Part shown: positions 10,068 to 18,015 of the stretch, one piece after another | Numbering within the stretch: the first letter of the stretch is position 1 | Layout: each line of letters starts with the position of its first letter | DNA from: Cellulomonas sp. Leaf395 | GTDB taxonomy: Bacteria > Actinomycetota > Actinomycetes > Actinomycetales > Cellulomonadaceae | Length of the DNA stretch: 64,000 bases | Assembly (NCBI RefSeq): GCF_001424125.1 | Contig: NZ_LMQI01000003.1 | Location: 332,252 to 396,251 of the forward strand | Reading direction: 5' to 3' | Position numbers and translations under genes: made by a program | Notes under the pieces: generated by a model | Told to the model about the DNA's origin: nothing | Database searches by the model: none | The model's input: the letters and a program-made list of their open reading frames with translations, nothing else

Positions 10068-10099
10068 CCGTGGGGCGGGCAGCGGCGCCCGCCCCACGG
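10068..10099 (-). terminator. 13-bp perfect hairpin between xfp and pta
   Basis: CCGTGGGGCGGGC (10068-10080) pairs perfectly with GCCCGCCCCACGG (10087-10099) around a six-base loop, just after the xfp stop codon when read on the minus strand. The following bases are only weakly T-rich, so it may be a terminator, a partial terminator or a 3' end stabiliser. Confidence 0.65.
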
Positions 10100-10113
10100 A
10101 CGTGGGGGTGTTG

Positions 10114-12591
10114 CTACTCGTTGTCACCGCCGGTCGACAGCGTCGCGGCGACCTGGCCCTCGTCGGCGGCGTCGGCCGCGTCGGGCCAGACCCACTCCTT
10201 GACCTCGGGCGGGTCGTCGCCGAACGCACGGGTGTACTCGCGGGCACGCAGGCGCTCGTCCACCATCTTCTGCCGCAGGTTGGCCTGCGAGCTGCCGAGG
10301 GACGGCACGTTGTCGATGACGTCGATGACCAGGTGGAACCGGTCGAGGTGGTTGAGCATGACCATGTCGAACGGCGTCGTGGTCGTGCCCTCCTCCTTGT
10401 AGCCGCGCACGTGGATGTTGTTGTGGCCGTGGCGGCGGTAGGTGAGCCGGTGGATGAGCCACGGGTACCCGTGGTACGCGAAGATCACCGGTCGGTCGGC
10501 GGTGAACAGACCGTCGAACTGCGCGTCCGACAGCCCGTGCGGGTGCTCTCGCGCGTCCTGGAGGCGCATGAGGTCGACCACGTTGATGACGCGGACCTTC
10601 AGCTCGGGCAGCTCGCGGCGCAGGATGTCCGCCGCCGCCAGCACCTCGAGCGTCGGCACGTCACCGGCGCAGCCGAGGACGACGTCCGGCTTCTCGCCGG
10701 GCACCTCTGAGCCCGCCCAGTCCCAGATGCCCAGACCGCGCGTGCAGTGCGCGATCGCCTGGTCCATGGTCAGGAAGTTGGGCGCCGGCTGCTTGCCCGC
10801 GACGACCACGTTGACGTACTGCCGGCTGCGCAGGCAGTGGTCGTACGTCGAGAGCAGGGTGTTGGCGTCCGGCGGCAGGTAGACGCGGACGACCTCGGCC
10901 TTCTTGTTGACCACGTGGTCGATGAACCCCGGGTCCTGGTGGCTGAAGCCGTTGTGGTCCTGACGCCAGACGTGGCTGGACAGCAGGTAGTTGAGGCTCG
11001 CGATCGGGCGGCGCCACGGGATGTCGTTCGTGACCTTCAGCCACTTGGCGTGCTGGTTGAACATCGAGTCGATGATGTGGATGAACGCCTCGTAGCAGTT
11101 GAACAGGCCGTGCCGGCCGGTCAGCAGGTAGCCCTCGAGCCAGCCCTGGCACTGGTGCTCGCTGAGCATCTCGAGCACGCGCCCGGCACGCGCCAGGTGC
11201 TCGTCGACGTCGGCTCCGAAGAACTCGGCGTTCCACTGCTTGTCGGTGGTCTGGAACACCGACTGCAGCCGGTTCGACGCCGTCTCGTCCGGCCCGAAGA
11301 TCCGGAAGTTGTGGGGGTTGAGGCGGATGACGTCCGTGAGCCAGTCGCCCAGCACGCGCGGCGCCTCACTCATGGAGCCGCCGGGCACCGGCACGTCGAC
11401 CGCGTACTCGCGGAAGTCCGGCAGGCGCAGGTCCTTGAGCAGCAGCCCGCCGTTGGCGTGCGGGTTGTCGCTCATCCGCAGGTGGCCGGTCGGCGCGAGC
11501 GAGCGGATGTCGTCGTGCAGCCGGCCCTCGTCGTCGAACAGCTCGTTCACCTTGTAGGACTCGAGCCACTGTCGCAGCACGTCCAGGTGCTCGGGCGTGT
11601 CCCGGGCGTTGGCCAGCGGCACCTGGTGGGCCCGCCAGGACCCGGTGGTCTTCTTGCCGTCGATGTAGTCGGGCCCGGTCCAGCCCTTGGGCGTGCGGAA
11701 GACGATCATGGGCCACTGCGGGCGCTGCTCGTTGCCGGCGTGCGCACTGCGCTTGATCTCCGCGATCTCGTCGAGCACCTCGTCCAGCAGCGTCGCAAAC
11801 CTGCGGTGGATGTCCTCGTGCGACTCGTCGTCGAAGCCCGCGACGAACATGTGCGGCTTGTGCCCGTAGCCCACCATGAGCGACTCGAGCTCGTGGTCGG
11901 GGATGCGCGCCAGCACGGTCGGGTTCGCGATCTTGTACCCGTTGAGGTGCAGGATCGGCAGCACGACACCGTCGTTCTCGACGTTGACGAACTTGTTCGA
12001 GTGCCAGCTGGTGGCCAGCGGACCGGTCTCCGCCTCGCCGTCGCCGATGACGGTCGCGACGAGCAGGTCGGGGTTGTCGAACGCGGCTCCGTAGGCGTGG
12101 CTCAGCGCATAGCCCAGCTCGCCGCCCTCGTGGATCGAGCCCGGCGTCTCGGGTGCGACGTGGCTGGGGATGCCACCCGGGAACGAGAACTGCCGGAACA
12201 GGCGGTGGATGCCCTCGGTGTCCTCGGTGATGTCCGAGTAGTACTCCGAGTACGTGCCGTCGAGATAGGCGCTCGCGACGAGACCCGGGCCGCCGTGTCC
12301 CGGACCCGTGACATAGATGGTCGACTGCTCGCGCTCCGCGATCGCGCGGTTCAGGTGCGCGTACAGGAAGTTCAGGCCCGGGGTGGTGCCCCAGTGGCCG
12401 AGGAGTCGCGGCTTGACGTGGTCACGCGTGAGCGGCTCTCGCAGGAGCGGGTTGTCCAGGAGGTAGATCTGCCCCACCGAGAGGTAGTTCGCGGCTCGCC
12501 ACCACTGGTCGATGCGCGTCACCGTCTCGGCGTCGACCACCGCCCCGCTCCCGGTCTGCCACGTGTTGCGTGCCGACGTCGTCGTGCTCAT
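10114..12591 (-). CDS. xfp: Xylulose-5-phosphate/fructose-6-phosphate phosphoketolase
   Basis: A thiamine diphosphate enzyme that splits xylulose 5-phosphate (and often fructose 6-phosphate) into acetyl phosphate and glyceraldehyde 3-phosphate or erythrose 4-phosphate. The 825-residue length is typical. Family motifs seen are [14 protein letters not shown], the cofactor segment [37 protein letters not shown] and the LPPDANTLL segment near the C-terminal third. Dual specificity is inferred from family. It leads a minus-strand group with pta and ackA, which consume its acetyl phosphate product directly. Confidence 0.95.
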   Translation of the reverse strand: MSTTTSARNTWQTGSGAVVDAETVTRIDQWWRAANYLSVGQIYLLDNPLLREPLTRDHVKPRLLGHWGTTPGLNFLYAHLNRAIAEREQSTIYVTGPGHGGPGLVASAYLDGTYSEYYSDITEDTEGIHRLFRQFSFPGGIPSHVAPETPGSIHEGGELGYALSHAYGAAFDNPDLLVATVIGDGEAETGPLATSWHSNKFVNVENDGVVLPILHLNGYKIANPTVLARIPDHELESLMVGYGHKPHMFVAGFDDESHEDIHRRFATLLDEVLDEIAEIKRSAHAGNEQRPQWPMIVFRTPKGWTGPDYIDGKKTTGSWRAHQVPLANARDTPEHLDVLRQWLESYKVNELFDDEGRLHDDIRSLAPTGHLRMSDNPHANGGLLLKDLRLPDFREYAVDVPVPGGSMSEAPRVLGDWLTDVIRLNPHNFRIFGPDETASNRLQSVFQTTDKQWNAEFFGADVDEHLARAGRVLEMLSEHQCQGWLEGYLLTGRHGLFNCYEAFIHIIDSMFNQHAKWLKVTNDIPWRRPIASLNYLLSSHVWRQDHNGFSHQDPGFIDHVVNKKAEVVRVYLPPDANTLLSTYDHCLRSRQYVNVVVAGKQPAPNFLTMDQAIAHCTRGLGIWDWAGSEVPGEKPDVVLGCAGDVPTLEVLAAADILRRELPELKVRVINVVDLMRLQDAREHPHGLSDAQFDGLFTADRPVIFAYHGYPWLIHRLTYRRHGHNNIHVRGYKEEGTTTTPFDMVMLNHLDRFHLVIDVIDNVPSLGSSQANLRQKMVDERLRAREYTRAFGDDPPEVKEWVWPDAADAADEGQVAATLSTGGDNE

Positions 12592-12705
12592 GCGCGCGCT
12601 CCCCAGTCGTGATTCCGGCTTGCCACCGGCGCGGTGTCAGCCTTCCTTCAGGCACGCGGAACTGACGAGGGCCCTTGGTCCTGTGTCGGGTGTGCGCGTG
12701 CCCAC

Positions 12706-12716
12706 TTGTCATACAA
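12706..12716. promoter_or_regulatory. FadR-type GntR operator candidate upstream of xfp
   Basis: TTGTCATACAA fits the TnGTnnnACnA pattern of FadR-subfamily GntR regulators. It lies about 115 bases before the xfp start in the divergent region shared with the SURF1 gene. No GntR gene is in the window, so the regulator is unknown. The rest of this 282-base intergenic region shows no gene. Confidence 0.35.
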
Positions 12717-12862
12717 CCGCACTCCGCGCATCGGCGCAGTAGGTGTGGGCGAACGCACGCCGAACGTCCGGTGGCGGTCGGGCCAGGTCGCCGCGCAGGT
12801 CAGCGGGGTTCTGCCCCGGATCGGAGGGCTCGGCCGGTTCCTGCCGCGCTCGTGCTGCGAGG

Positions 12863-12868
12863 TACCGT
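12863..12868 (+). promoter_or_regulatory. -10 element for the SURF1 gene
   Basis: TACCGT ends five bases before the GTG at 12874, with no ribosome binding site between. A leaderless transcript is likely if this promoter is used. Confidence 0.4.
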
Positions 12869-12873
12869 GAGGC

Positions 12874-13830
12874 GTGACCGAGCAGAACCCCGCAGCCGCC
12901 GTGCGCGGTCGTGGGCGCGACGGTGGCTCCCGTGTCGACGAGCGCGCGGACGCTCCGGTTGCCGCGGTCCCGGGCACGGGTGCCGACGGTGGTGCCGGCG
13001 CGGACAGCCCGGCCGCGGTGGCCCCCGCGTGGGAGCAGGCGGAACGGCGCCCGCCGACGACGATGCTCCGCGCGGCGGTGCGACCTCGCATGATCGTCCT
13101 CCTCGTCCTGCTGCTCGCCGCCGCCGCACTGTGCGCCAGGCTCGGCGCGTGGCAGCTGGACCGCGCGCAGGTGCACGGCGCCGCCGCGGCGGAACGTCTC
13201 ACGGCCGAGCTCGTCGCGGCACCGGCCGTCCCGCTGGACGACGCGCTGGTCCCGCAGACCACGTTCACCGGCGACCTCGTCGGGCGCAAGGTGGCCGTGA
13301 CCGGGACGTACGACGCCGACGGCCAGCTGCTGGTCAGCGGCCGCGCGCACGACGGGACCACCGGGCTGCTCGTCCTGACGCCGCTGACCACGACCGACGG
13401 TTCCGTGCTTCCCGTCGTCCGCGGCTGGGTCGCGACGCCCGCCGACGCCGACGCACCCCCGGCCGGGGCCGTGGACGTGACGGGCTACCTGCAGGCGTCC
13501 GAGCAGGCGGGCACCGGGGTGGCCGACGGGCAGACCGACGCGATCAGCTCCGCCGAGCTGCTCAACTCCTGGGGCGGACCCATCTACACCGGCTACCTCG
13601 TGGTCGCGTCGTCGGACCCGGCGCAGAGCGACTCCGTAGTGTTGCTCGGCCCGCCGACCAAGCCCGGCGCGGGGCTCAACATCCAGAACCTGGCCTACGC
13701 CGCCCAGTGGTGGATCTTTGGCGCCTTCGCGGTGCTGCTCTGGCTCCGCCTGGTCCGCGACGAGGCGAGGGGTTCCGGACCGGAGGCCGCCGACCTCAGC
13801 CCAGCGGAGGGCGACGCCGCAGCTCCTTGA
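12874..13830 (+). CDS. SURF1 family protein
   Basis: SURF1 proteins assist assembly of haem-copper cytochrome c oxidase. The 318-residue product has a disordered, Ala/Gly-rich N-terminal stretch of about 60 residues, a membrane segment (MIVLLVLLLAAAALCARLG), the family-typical LGAWQLDRAQ just outside it, and a second hydrophobic segment near the C terminus (WWIFGAFAVLLWLRLV). The GTG at 12874 is chosen from the nearby -10 element. Its last 35 bases overlap the convergent arfB gene. The gene implies an aerobic respiratory chain alongside the fermentative enzymes nearby. Confidence 0.85.
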   Translation: MTEQNPAAAVRGRGRDGGSRVDERADAPVAAVPGTGADGGAGADSPAAVAPAWEQAERRPPTTMLRAAVRPRMIVLLVLLLAAAALCARLGAWQLDRAQVHGAAAAERLTAELVAAPAVPLDDALVPQTTFTGDLVGRKVAVTGTYDADGQLLVSGRAHDGTTGLLVLTPLTTTDGSVLPVVRGWVATPADADAPPAGAVDVTGYLQASEQAGTGVADGQTDAISSAELLNSWGGPIYTGYLVVASSDPAQSDSVVLLGPPTKPGAGLNIQNLAYAAQWWIFGAFAVLLWLRLVRDEARGSGPEAADLSPAEGDAAAP

Positions 13831-14224
13831 CCGCCCGGCGCTTCTGCTCGCCCTGCACCCGGCGCACCTGGGACCCCCGGCTCGGCCGGGTGGCGCGGCG
13901 CGTCGGACCCGGGGGAGCGAGGGCGTCGTCGAGCAGCGCGTGCGCACGGGTGAGCGCGGCCTCGCGGTTGCGCAGCTGAGACCGGTACTCCTGGGCGCTC
14001 AGGGTGAGCAGCGAACCACGCAGTCGCCCCGCCAACCGCGCCATGACCCGGTCCTGCTGGGTCGGGCTGGTCCAGGGGACCCGCGCGAGGTCGACCGTGA
14101 GCTCGACCCGGGAGTCGGTCGTGTTGACCGACTGACCACCCGGACCGCTGGAGCGCGAGAAGCGCCACGCGAGGGCGTCGTCGGGAACGACGACACCCCC
14201 GCGCAGGACGAGCGGTCCGGTCAC
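13796..14224 (-). CDS. arfB: Alternative ribosome-rescue factor ArfB (peptidyl-tRNA hydrolase domain)
   Basis: Frees stalled ribosomes by hydrolysing peptidyl-tRNA on non-stop mRNA. The 142-residue protein carries the release-factor signature SSGPGGQSVN, with the catalytic GGQ at residues 29-31, and a very basic C-terminal tail (RRATRPSRGSQVRRVQ and more) that in ArfB enters the empty mRNA channel. It starts with GTG at 14224, overlapping the stop of the upstream surface-protein gene by four bases. Coupling of a housekeeping rescue factor to a cell-wall protein gene is odd and may be accidental. Confidence 0.92.
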   Translation of the reverse strand: MTGPLVLRGGVVVPDDALAWRFSRSSGPGGQSVNTTDSRVELTVDLARVPWTSPTQQDRVMARLAGRLRGSLLTLSAQEYRSQLRNREAALTRAHALLDDALAPPGPTRRATRPSRGSQVRRVQGEQKRRAVKELRRRPPLG

Positions 14225-16164
14225 TCGCGGATCGTACGCGCGCGCCGCGCGGCGAATGTCAGCGTCGCGCCGAGCAGCAGCGCGAGCGCGGAAGCCAGAG
14301 CGGTGGCGCCCACATCATCAAGACCGGTCACCGCGAGCTGGGCGCCGCCGCCCGGGAGGACCACGTTCGTGACCTGCACCGCACTGACGGCGCTGCCGCG
14401 GCCCACGGTGAACGCGAAGCCGCCGTGCTGGGGGGTCGCGGCGGTGCCACCGGTGACCGCCCACGTCGGCGCCGTCCAGGTGCCGCCGACCGGGTTCGTG
14501 GGCCGGACCTCGACCAGCTCGACGACGCTGTCGGGGGCGACGTCGATCGGGCCCAGGACGGTGCCGTCGGAGGCGACGACGAGGTCCGGCGACTGCCGCA
14601 CGTCGTCCACCCACCACTGGAAGGTGAACGTGGCCGGTGCGCCGAGACCGGCGTCGTCCACGGACTTGGCGATGCTGAATCGGCCCTGCCCGACGAGCGT
14701 GTCTGAGAGGGTGATCTCCACGTCCGCGTCCTCCTCGACGACGAACGCGACCTGCGCGCCCGGCTGCGTCGGGGGGATCGTCGTCGTCCCCGTGACGGTC
14801 CAGACCGGTGTCTGCCAGACACCGCCCGGCACCGTTGCCGGTGTGGCTTCCCCGAGCTCGACCACCGTGCCGGACGGGACGGCGGCCGGGCCGAGCACGG
14901 TGCCGTCCGTCTCGACCGACAGGTCAGGCAGCTGCCGGACCCCGTCGACCCAGTACTGCACGAAGACGTTGACGGGCAGGGCGTCGAACGCGCCGTCCAC
15001 GACCAGGGTTTTGCTCAGCTGGACCGAGCCGACCGTCGTCGCGTCGTCCGGGATGCATCCCGCGAACGCGTAGTGGTGAATCTCGCCGGAGCCGCCCGCC
15101 TTGGTCAGCGTCGATGCGATCACCTGGCCCTCGACCGGGCTCGCGTTCTGCAAAGTGAGGTCGGCCCGTGGTGCCAGGATCGTCCCGGTGATCCGGTCCT
15201 GGCTCGTCAGCGTGAGGGGGCCGGTCTCGTCGTAGCTCCAGAGAACCCACGGGGCGAACAGGTTGTTCGTGCCGGAGTCGTTCGCGCCGTTGAACCGCGG
15301 GATGCTGAACTCGGTGCCCCCCGACAACCGGATCACCAGCCCGGTGGTGGAGGACGGCAGGGCGCCCGTGAAGTTCAGCGCGGTCACGCCGTCGAACTGC
15401 TCGGGCTCCACCGAGAGCACGTTGAGGTCGCCGGCGACGAGCTCGAGCTTCTTCTCCGGCGCGTCCCCGGTGAGCGTCACCGCCGAGACCCCCTCGTTCG
15501 CTCCCGGCAGGTCGGAGACGGCGTCCGCGATGGCGTCGAGCGTCGGGAAACCGCTGGTGAGCGGTGCGACGACGAGCGGTCCGATGTGCTGGGGCACCCA
15601 CTGGGGGAGCTCGTCGGCGGTCGTCGGAGGGCTGGGCGGCACGACACGCGCCTGGCCCGCGCCGTCGACCTCGAGGTCGGCAGGAATGAACACCTCCTGG
15701 CCCTTCAATTGGCTCGTCGTCCATGTCTGGGTCCCGGCCAGCATCTCGCCCTGCGGCGAGCCCGTTTGGTCAGCCCCCGAGCCCACCTGGAGGATGCCCT
15801 GCGACCCGGCCAAGTTGTACGCGCCAGCCGAGACCCGCACCGGCAGCGTGGTGCCATCGAGGATCGGGAGCGTGTAGCCCGGTGGCGTCTGTCCAGTTGA
15901 GTGCCGCACGTCGAACGTGTTCTTCCAGGACAGCGAGCCGCCGACCGCCATGGTGCCCTCGATCTCGGAGCCGGCCACCGAGGCGTCGCCCTCGACGAGG
16001 ACCGTGAAGCCGCGGGTCGGGTCGTTGGTGGCACCGCAGACGCTGATCGCTGCTGCCGGCGCCGCTGCGCCGACGGTGAGGGCTGCGGCGACGGCGGGCA
16101 CCAGGAGTGCCCCGACGCCGACGGCGGCGACGAGCGTGCGGGAGTGGCTTCGGGCAGTAGGCAC
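14221..16164 (-). CDS. Choice-of-anchor A surface protein with DUF5979 repeats and LAVTG sortase signal
   Basis: A secreted, wall-anchored protein of 647 residues. It begins with a signal peptide (basic start, hydrophobic core, cleavage probably near residue 37 after AAAIS), followed by a choice-of-anchor A domain (about 40-360). Two DUF5979-like repeats of about 100 residues follow (about 370-590), each with the pattern WW/YWVDxVRQxPDL and DGTVLGP. The C terminus has the sorting signal LAVTG (609-613), a hydrophobic stretch and a short basic tail. The ligand is unknown. GTG start with GGAAGGGA ribosome binding site; a 14-base palindrome lies just upstream. Confidence 0.85.
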   Translation of the reverse strand: MPTARSHSRTLVAAVGVGALLVPAVAAALTVGAAAPAAAISVCGATNDPTRGFTVLVEGDASVAGSEIEGTMAVGGSLSWKNTFDVRHSTGQTPPGYTLPILDGTTLPVRVSAGAYNLAGSQGILQVGSGADQTGSPQGEMLAGTQTWTTSQLKGQEVFIPADLEVDGAGQARVVPPSPPTTADELPQWVPQHIGPLVVAPLTSGFPTLDAIADAVSDLPGANEGVSAVTLTGDAPEKKLELVAGDLNVLSVEPEQFDGVTALNFTGALPSSTTGLVIRLSGGTEFSIPRFNGANDSGTNNLFAPWVLWSYDETGPLTLTSQDRITGTILAPRADLTLQNASPVEGQVIASTLTKAGGSGEIHHYAFAGCIPDDATTVGSVQLSKTLVVDGAFDALPVNVFVQYWVDGVRQLPDLSVETDGTVLGPAAVPSGTVVELGEATPATVPGGVWQTPVWTVTGTTTIPPTQPGAQVAFVVEEDADVEITLSDTLVGQGRFSIAKSVDDAGLGAPATFTFQWWVDDVRQSPDLVVASDGTVLGPIDVAPDSVVELVEVRPTNPVGGTWTAPTWAVTGGTAATPQHGGFAFTVGRGSAVSAVQVTNVVLPGGGAQLAVTGLDDVGATALASALALLLGATLTFAARRARTIRE

Positions 16165-16183
16165 GCGAGATCCCTTCCAGTGG

Positions 16184-16197
16184 TGAGAGATCTCTCA
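16184..16197. promoter_or_regulatory. 14-bp perfect palindrome upstream of the surface-protein gene
   Basis: TGAGAGATCTCTCA lies 20-33 bases before the GTG start at 16164, just beyond the ribosome binding site. It could be an operator or a transcript-leader hairpin. Confidence 0.35.
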
Positions 16198-16275
16198 TGA
16201 GCAACCTAACCGATTCGGGCGAATCGGCCGTGGCGGGTCATTCGAACGCGAGTGTGACCCGCCAGGGCGCCGTCC

Positions 16276-18015
16276 TCAGACCGCGTCGTGCTGCCACGAG
16301 TGCCACAGCGCGGCGTAGTCGCCGCCGGCCGCGACCAGCTCGTCGTGCGCGCCGATCTCCACGATGCGGCCGCCGTCGACCACGGCCACCCGGTCCGCGT
16401 CGTGCGCGGTGTGCAGGCGGTGGGCGATGGCCACCACGGTCCGACCCGAGAGCACGGCCGACAGCGAGCGCTCGAGGTGCCGGGCCGCCCGTGGGTCGAG
16501 CAGGGACGTGGCCTCGTCGAGCACCAGCGTGTGCGGGTCGAGCAGGACCAGCCGGGCCAGCGCGATCTGCTGGGCCTGCGCCGGCGTGAGCGCGGCACCG
16601 CCCGAGCCGACCTCGGTCTCCAGCCCGTCGGGCAGCGCCTGCACCCACTCCCAGGCGTCGACGGCCCGCAGCGCGCGCTCGAGCGCGGCCGCGTCGGCGT
16701 CCACCTGGGCAAGGCGCAGGTTGTCGGCCACCGAGCCGACGAACACGTGGTGCTCCTGGGTGACCAGGGCGACGTGCCCGCGCAGGTCCTCCAGCGGCAG
16801 GTCGATCAGGGGCACGCCACCGACCGTGACCGTGCCGTCGGTGGGCGGGTGGATGCCGGCGAGCATGCGCCCGAGCGTCGACTTGCCCGCACCGGACGGT
16901 CCGACCACGGCCAGGCGCTCGCCCGCCGCCAGGTCGAGGTCGATCCCGTGCAGGACGTTGTGGCCCTCGCGGTACGCGTAGGTCAGGCCACGGGAGGCGA
17001 TGTCCTCGTCGACCGGCGTACCCGCGCGCGCCTCGCGGTCGGGTTCGACCAGCTGGACCCCCACGATGCGCGCGAGCGAGGTCGCCGCCACCTGGATCTC
17101 GTCGACCCAGAAGATCAGCTCCCACACGGGACCGGTGATCTGGTACGTGTACAGCACGATCGTGGTGACCGCTCCGACCGTGACGTAGCCCTCCGACGCG
17201 AGGTAGCCGCCCCACAGCAGGACGGCCGCGGGTGCCAGCACGAACGCCGCGTCGATGCCCGGGAACAGGATCGTGCGCAGGCGCAGCGTCACCTTCTCGG
17301 CCTCGAACGCCTCGCGCAGGTCGGCATCCACACGGCCCATACGGCGCCGCCCGAGCCGCAGGGCGTCGACCGTGCGGGCGCCCTCGACGGACTCGGTGAT
17401 GGTGCCGTTCAGCACCGCGTACGCGGCCGACTCGCGCTGGTAGGCCGGCGTGGCGCGCTTGAGGTACCAGCGCACGACCAGCAGCAGAGTGGGCACGCCG
17501 ACGAACATCGCGATCGAGACCACCGGCGAGAGCACGAGGCACGCGACGATCGTCAGCGTGATGGTGACGGCGGCGACGATCACCCGCGGGACACCGAAGC
17601 GCACCGCGTGCTGGAGCTTGTTGACGTCGTTCGTCGTGCGCGCCACGAGGTCACCGGTGCCGGCCCGCTCGACGACGGACAGTGGTAGGGCCGTGACCTT
17701 CTCGATGAACTCCTCGCGCAGCTGGGCGAACACCTCCTCGCCGAACACCATCGACGCCCGCTGCGCGAACCGGATGAGCACGGTCTGCGCGAGCACGGCG
17801 ACCACGCCCACGGCGATCAGCGTGTTGATGTACGTCGCCGTGGTGCCGCCCGTGACGGCGTCGACGAGCATGCCCAGCAGCCACGGCCCCGCCAGGCCCG
17901 CGGTCGCGGCCAGCGTGTGCAGGGCCGCGATGAGGACCAGCGGGCGGCGGTGCTTGCGGAAGAGCACGCCCGTGTAGGCCCGGACCGTCGCGCTGTCGGC
18001 GATGGGGAGCTTCAT
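16276..18015 (-). CDS. ABC exporter subunit (permease-ATPase) with intact Walker motifs, degenerate signature
   Basis: A 579-residue half-transporter: six membrane segments in residues 1-310 and a nucleotide-binding domain from about 330. Walker A (GPSGAGKST), Walker B with catalytic glutamate (LVLDEATSLLD) and the H-loop histidine (AIAHRLHT) are all present. The ABC signature is not LSGGQ but LTPAQAQQ. It overlaps the partner gene by four bases, so the two subunits probably form a heterodimer. Its partner has the opposite defects, leaving one composite ATP site functional. Substrate unknown; multidrug, lipid or peptide export are all possible. Confidence 0.88.
   Translation of the reverse strand: MKLPIADSATVRAYTGVLFRKHRRPLVLIAALHTLAATAGLAGPWLLGMLVDAVTGGTTATYINTLIAVGVVAVLAQTVLIRFAQRASMVFGEEVFAQLREEFIEKVTALPLSVVERAGTGDLVARTTNDVNKLQHAVRFGVPRVIVAAVTITLTIVACLVLSPVVSIAMFVGVPTLLLVVRWYLKRATPAYQRESAAYAVLNGTITESVEGARTVDALRLGRRRMGRVDADLREAFEAEKVTLRLRTILFPGIDAAFVLAPAAVLLWGGYLASEGYVTVGAVTTIVLYTYQITGPVWELIFWVDEIQVAATSLARIVGVQLVEPDREARAGTPVDEDIASRGLTYAYREGHNVLHGIDLDLAAGERLAVVGPSGAGKSTLGRMLAGIHPPTDGTVTVGGVPLIDLPLEDLRGHVALVTQEHHVFVGSVADNLRLAQVDADAAALERALRAVDAWEWVQALPDGLETEVGSGGAALTPAQAQQIALARLVLLDPHTLVLDEATSLLDPRAARHLERSLSAVLSGRTVVAIAHRLHTAHDADRVAVVDGGRIVEIGAHDELVAAGGDYAALWHSWQHDAV

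Noticed and set aside
7961-12612. Long plus-strand frames opposite ackA, pta and xfp
   Set aside because: They mirror well-supported minus-strand enzymes and have the low-complexity Arg/Asp/Val composition of shadow frames.
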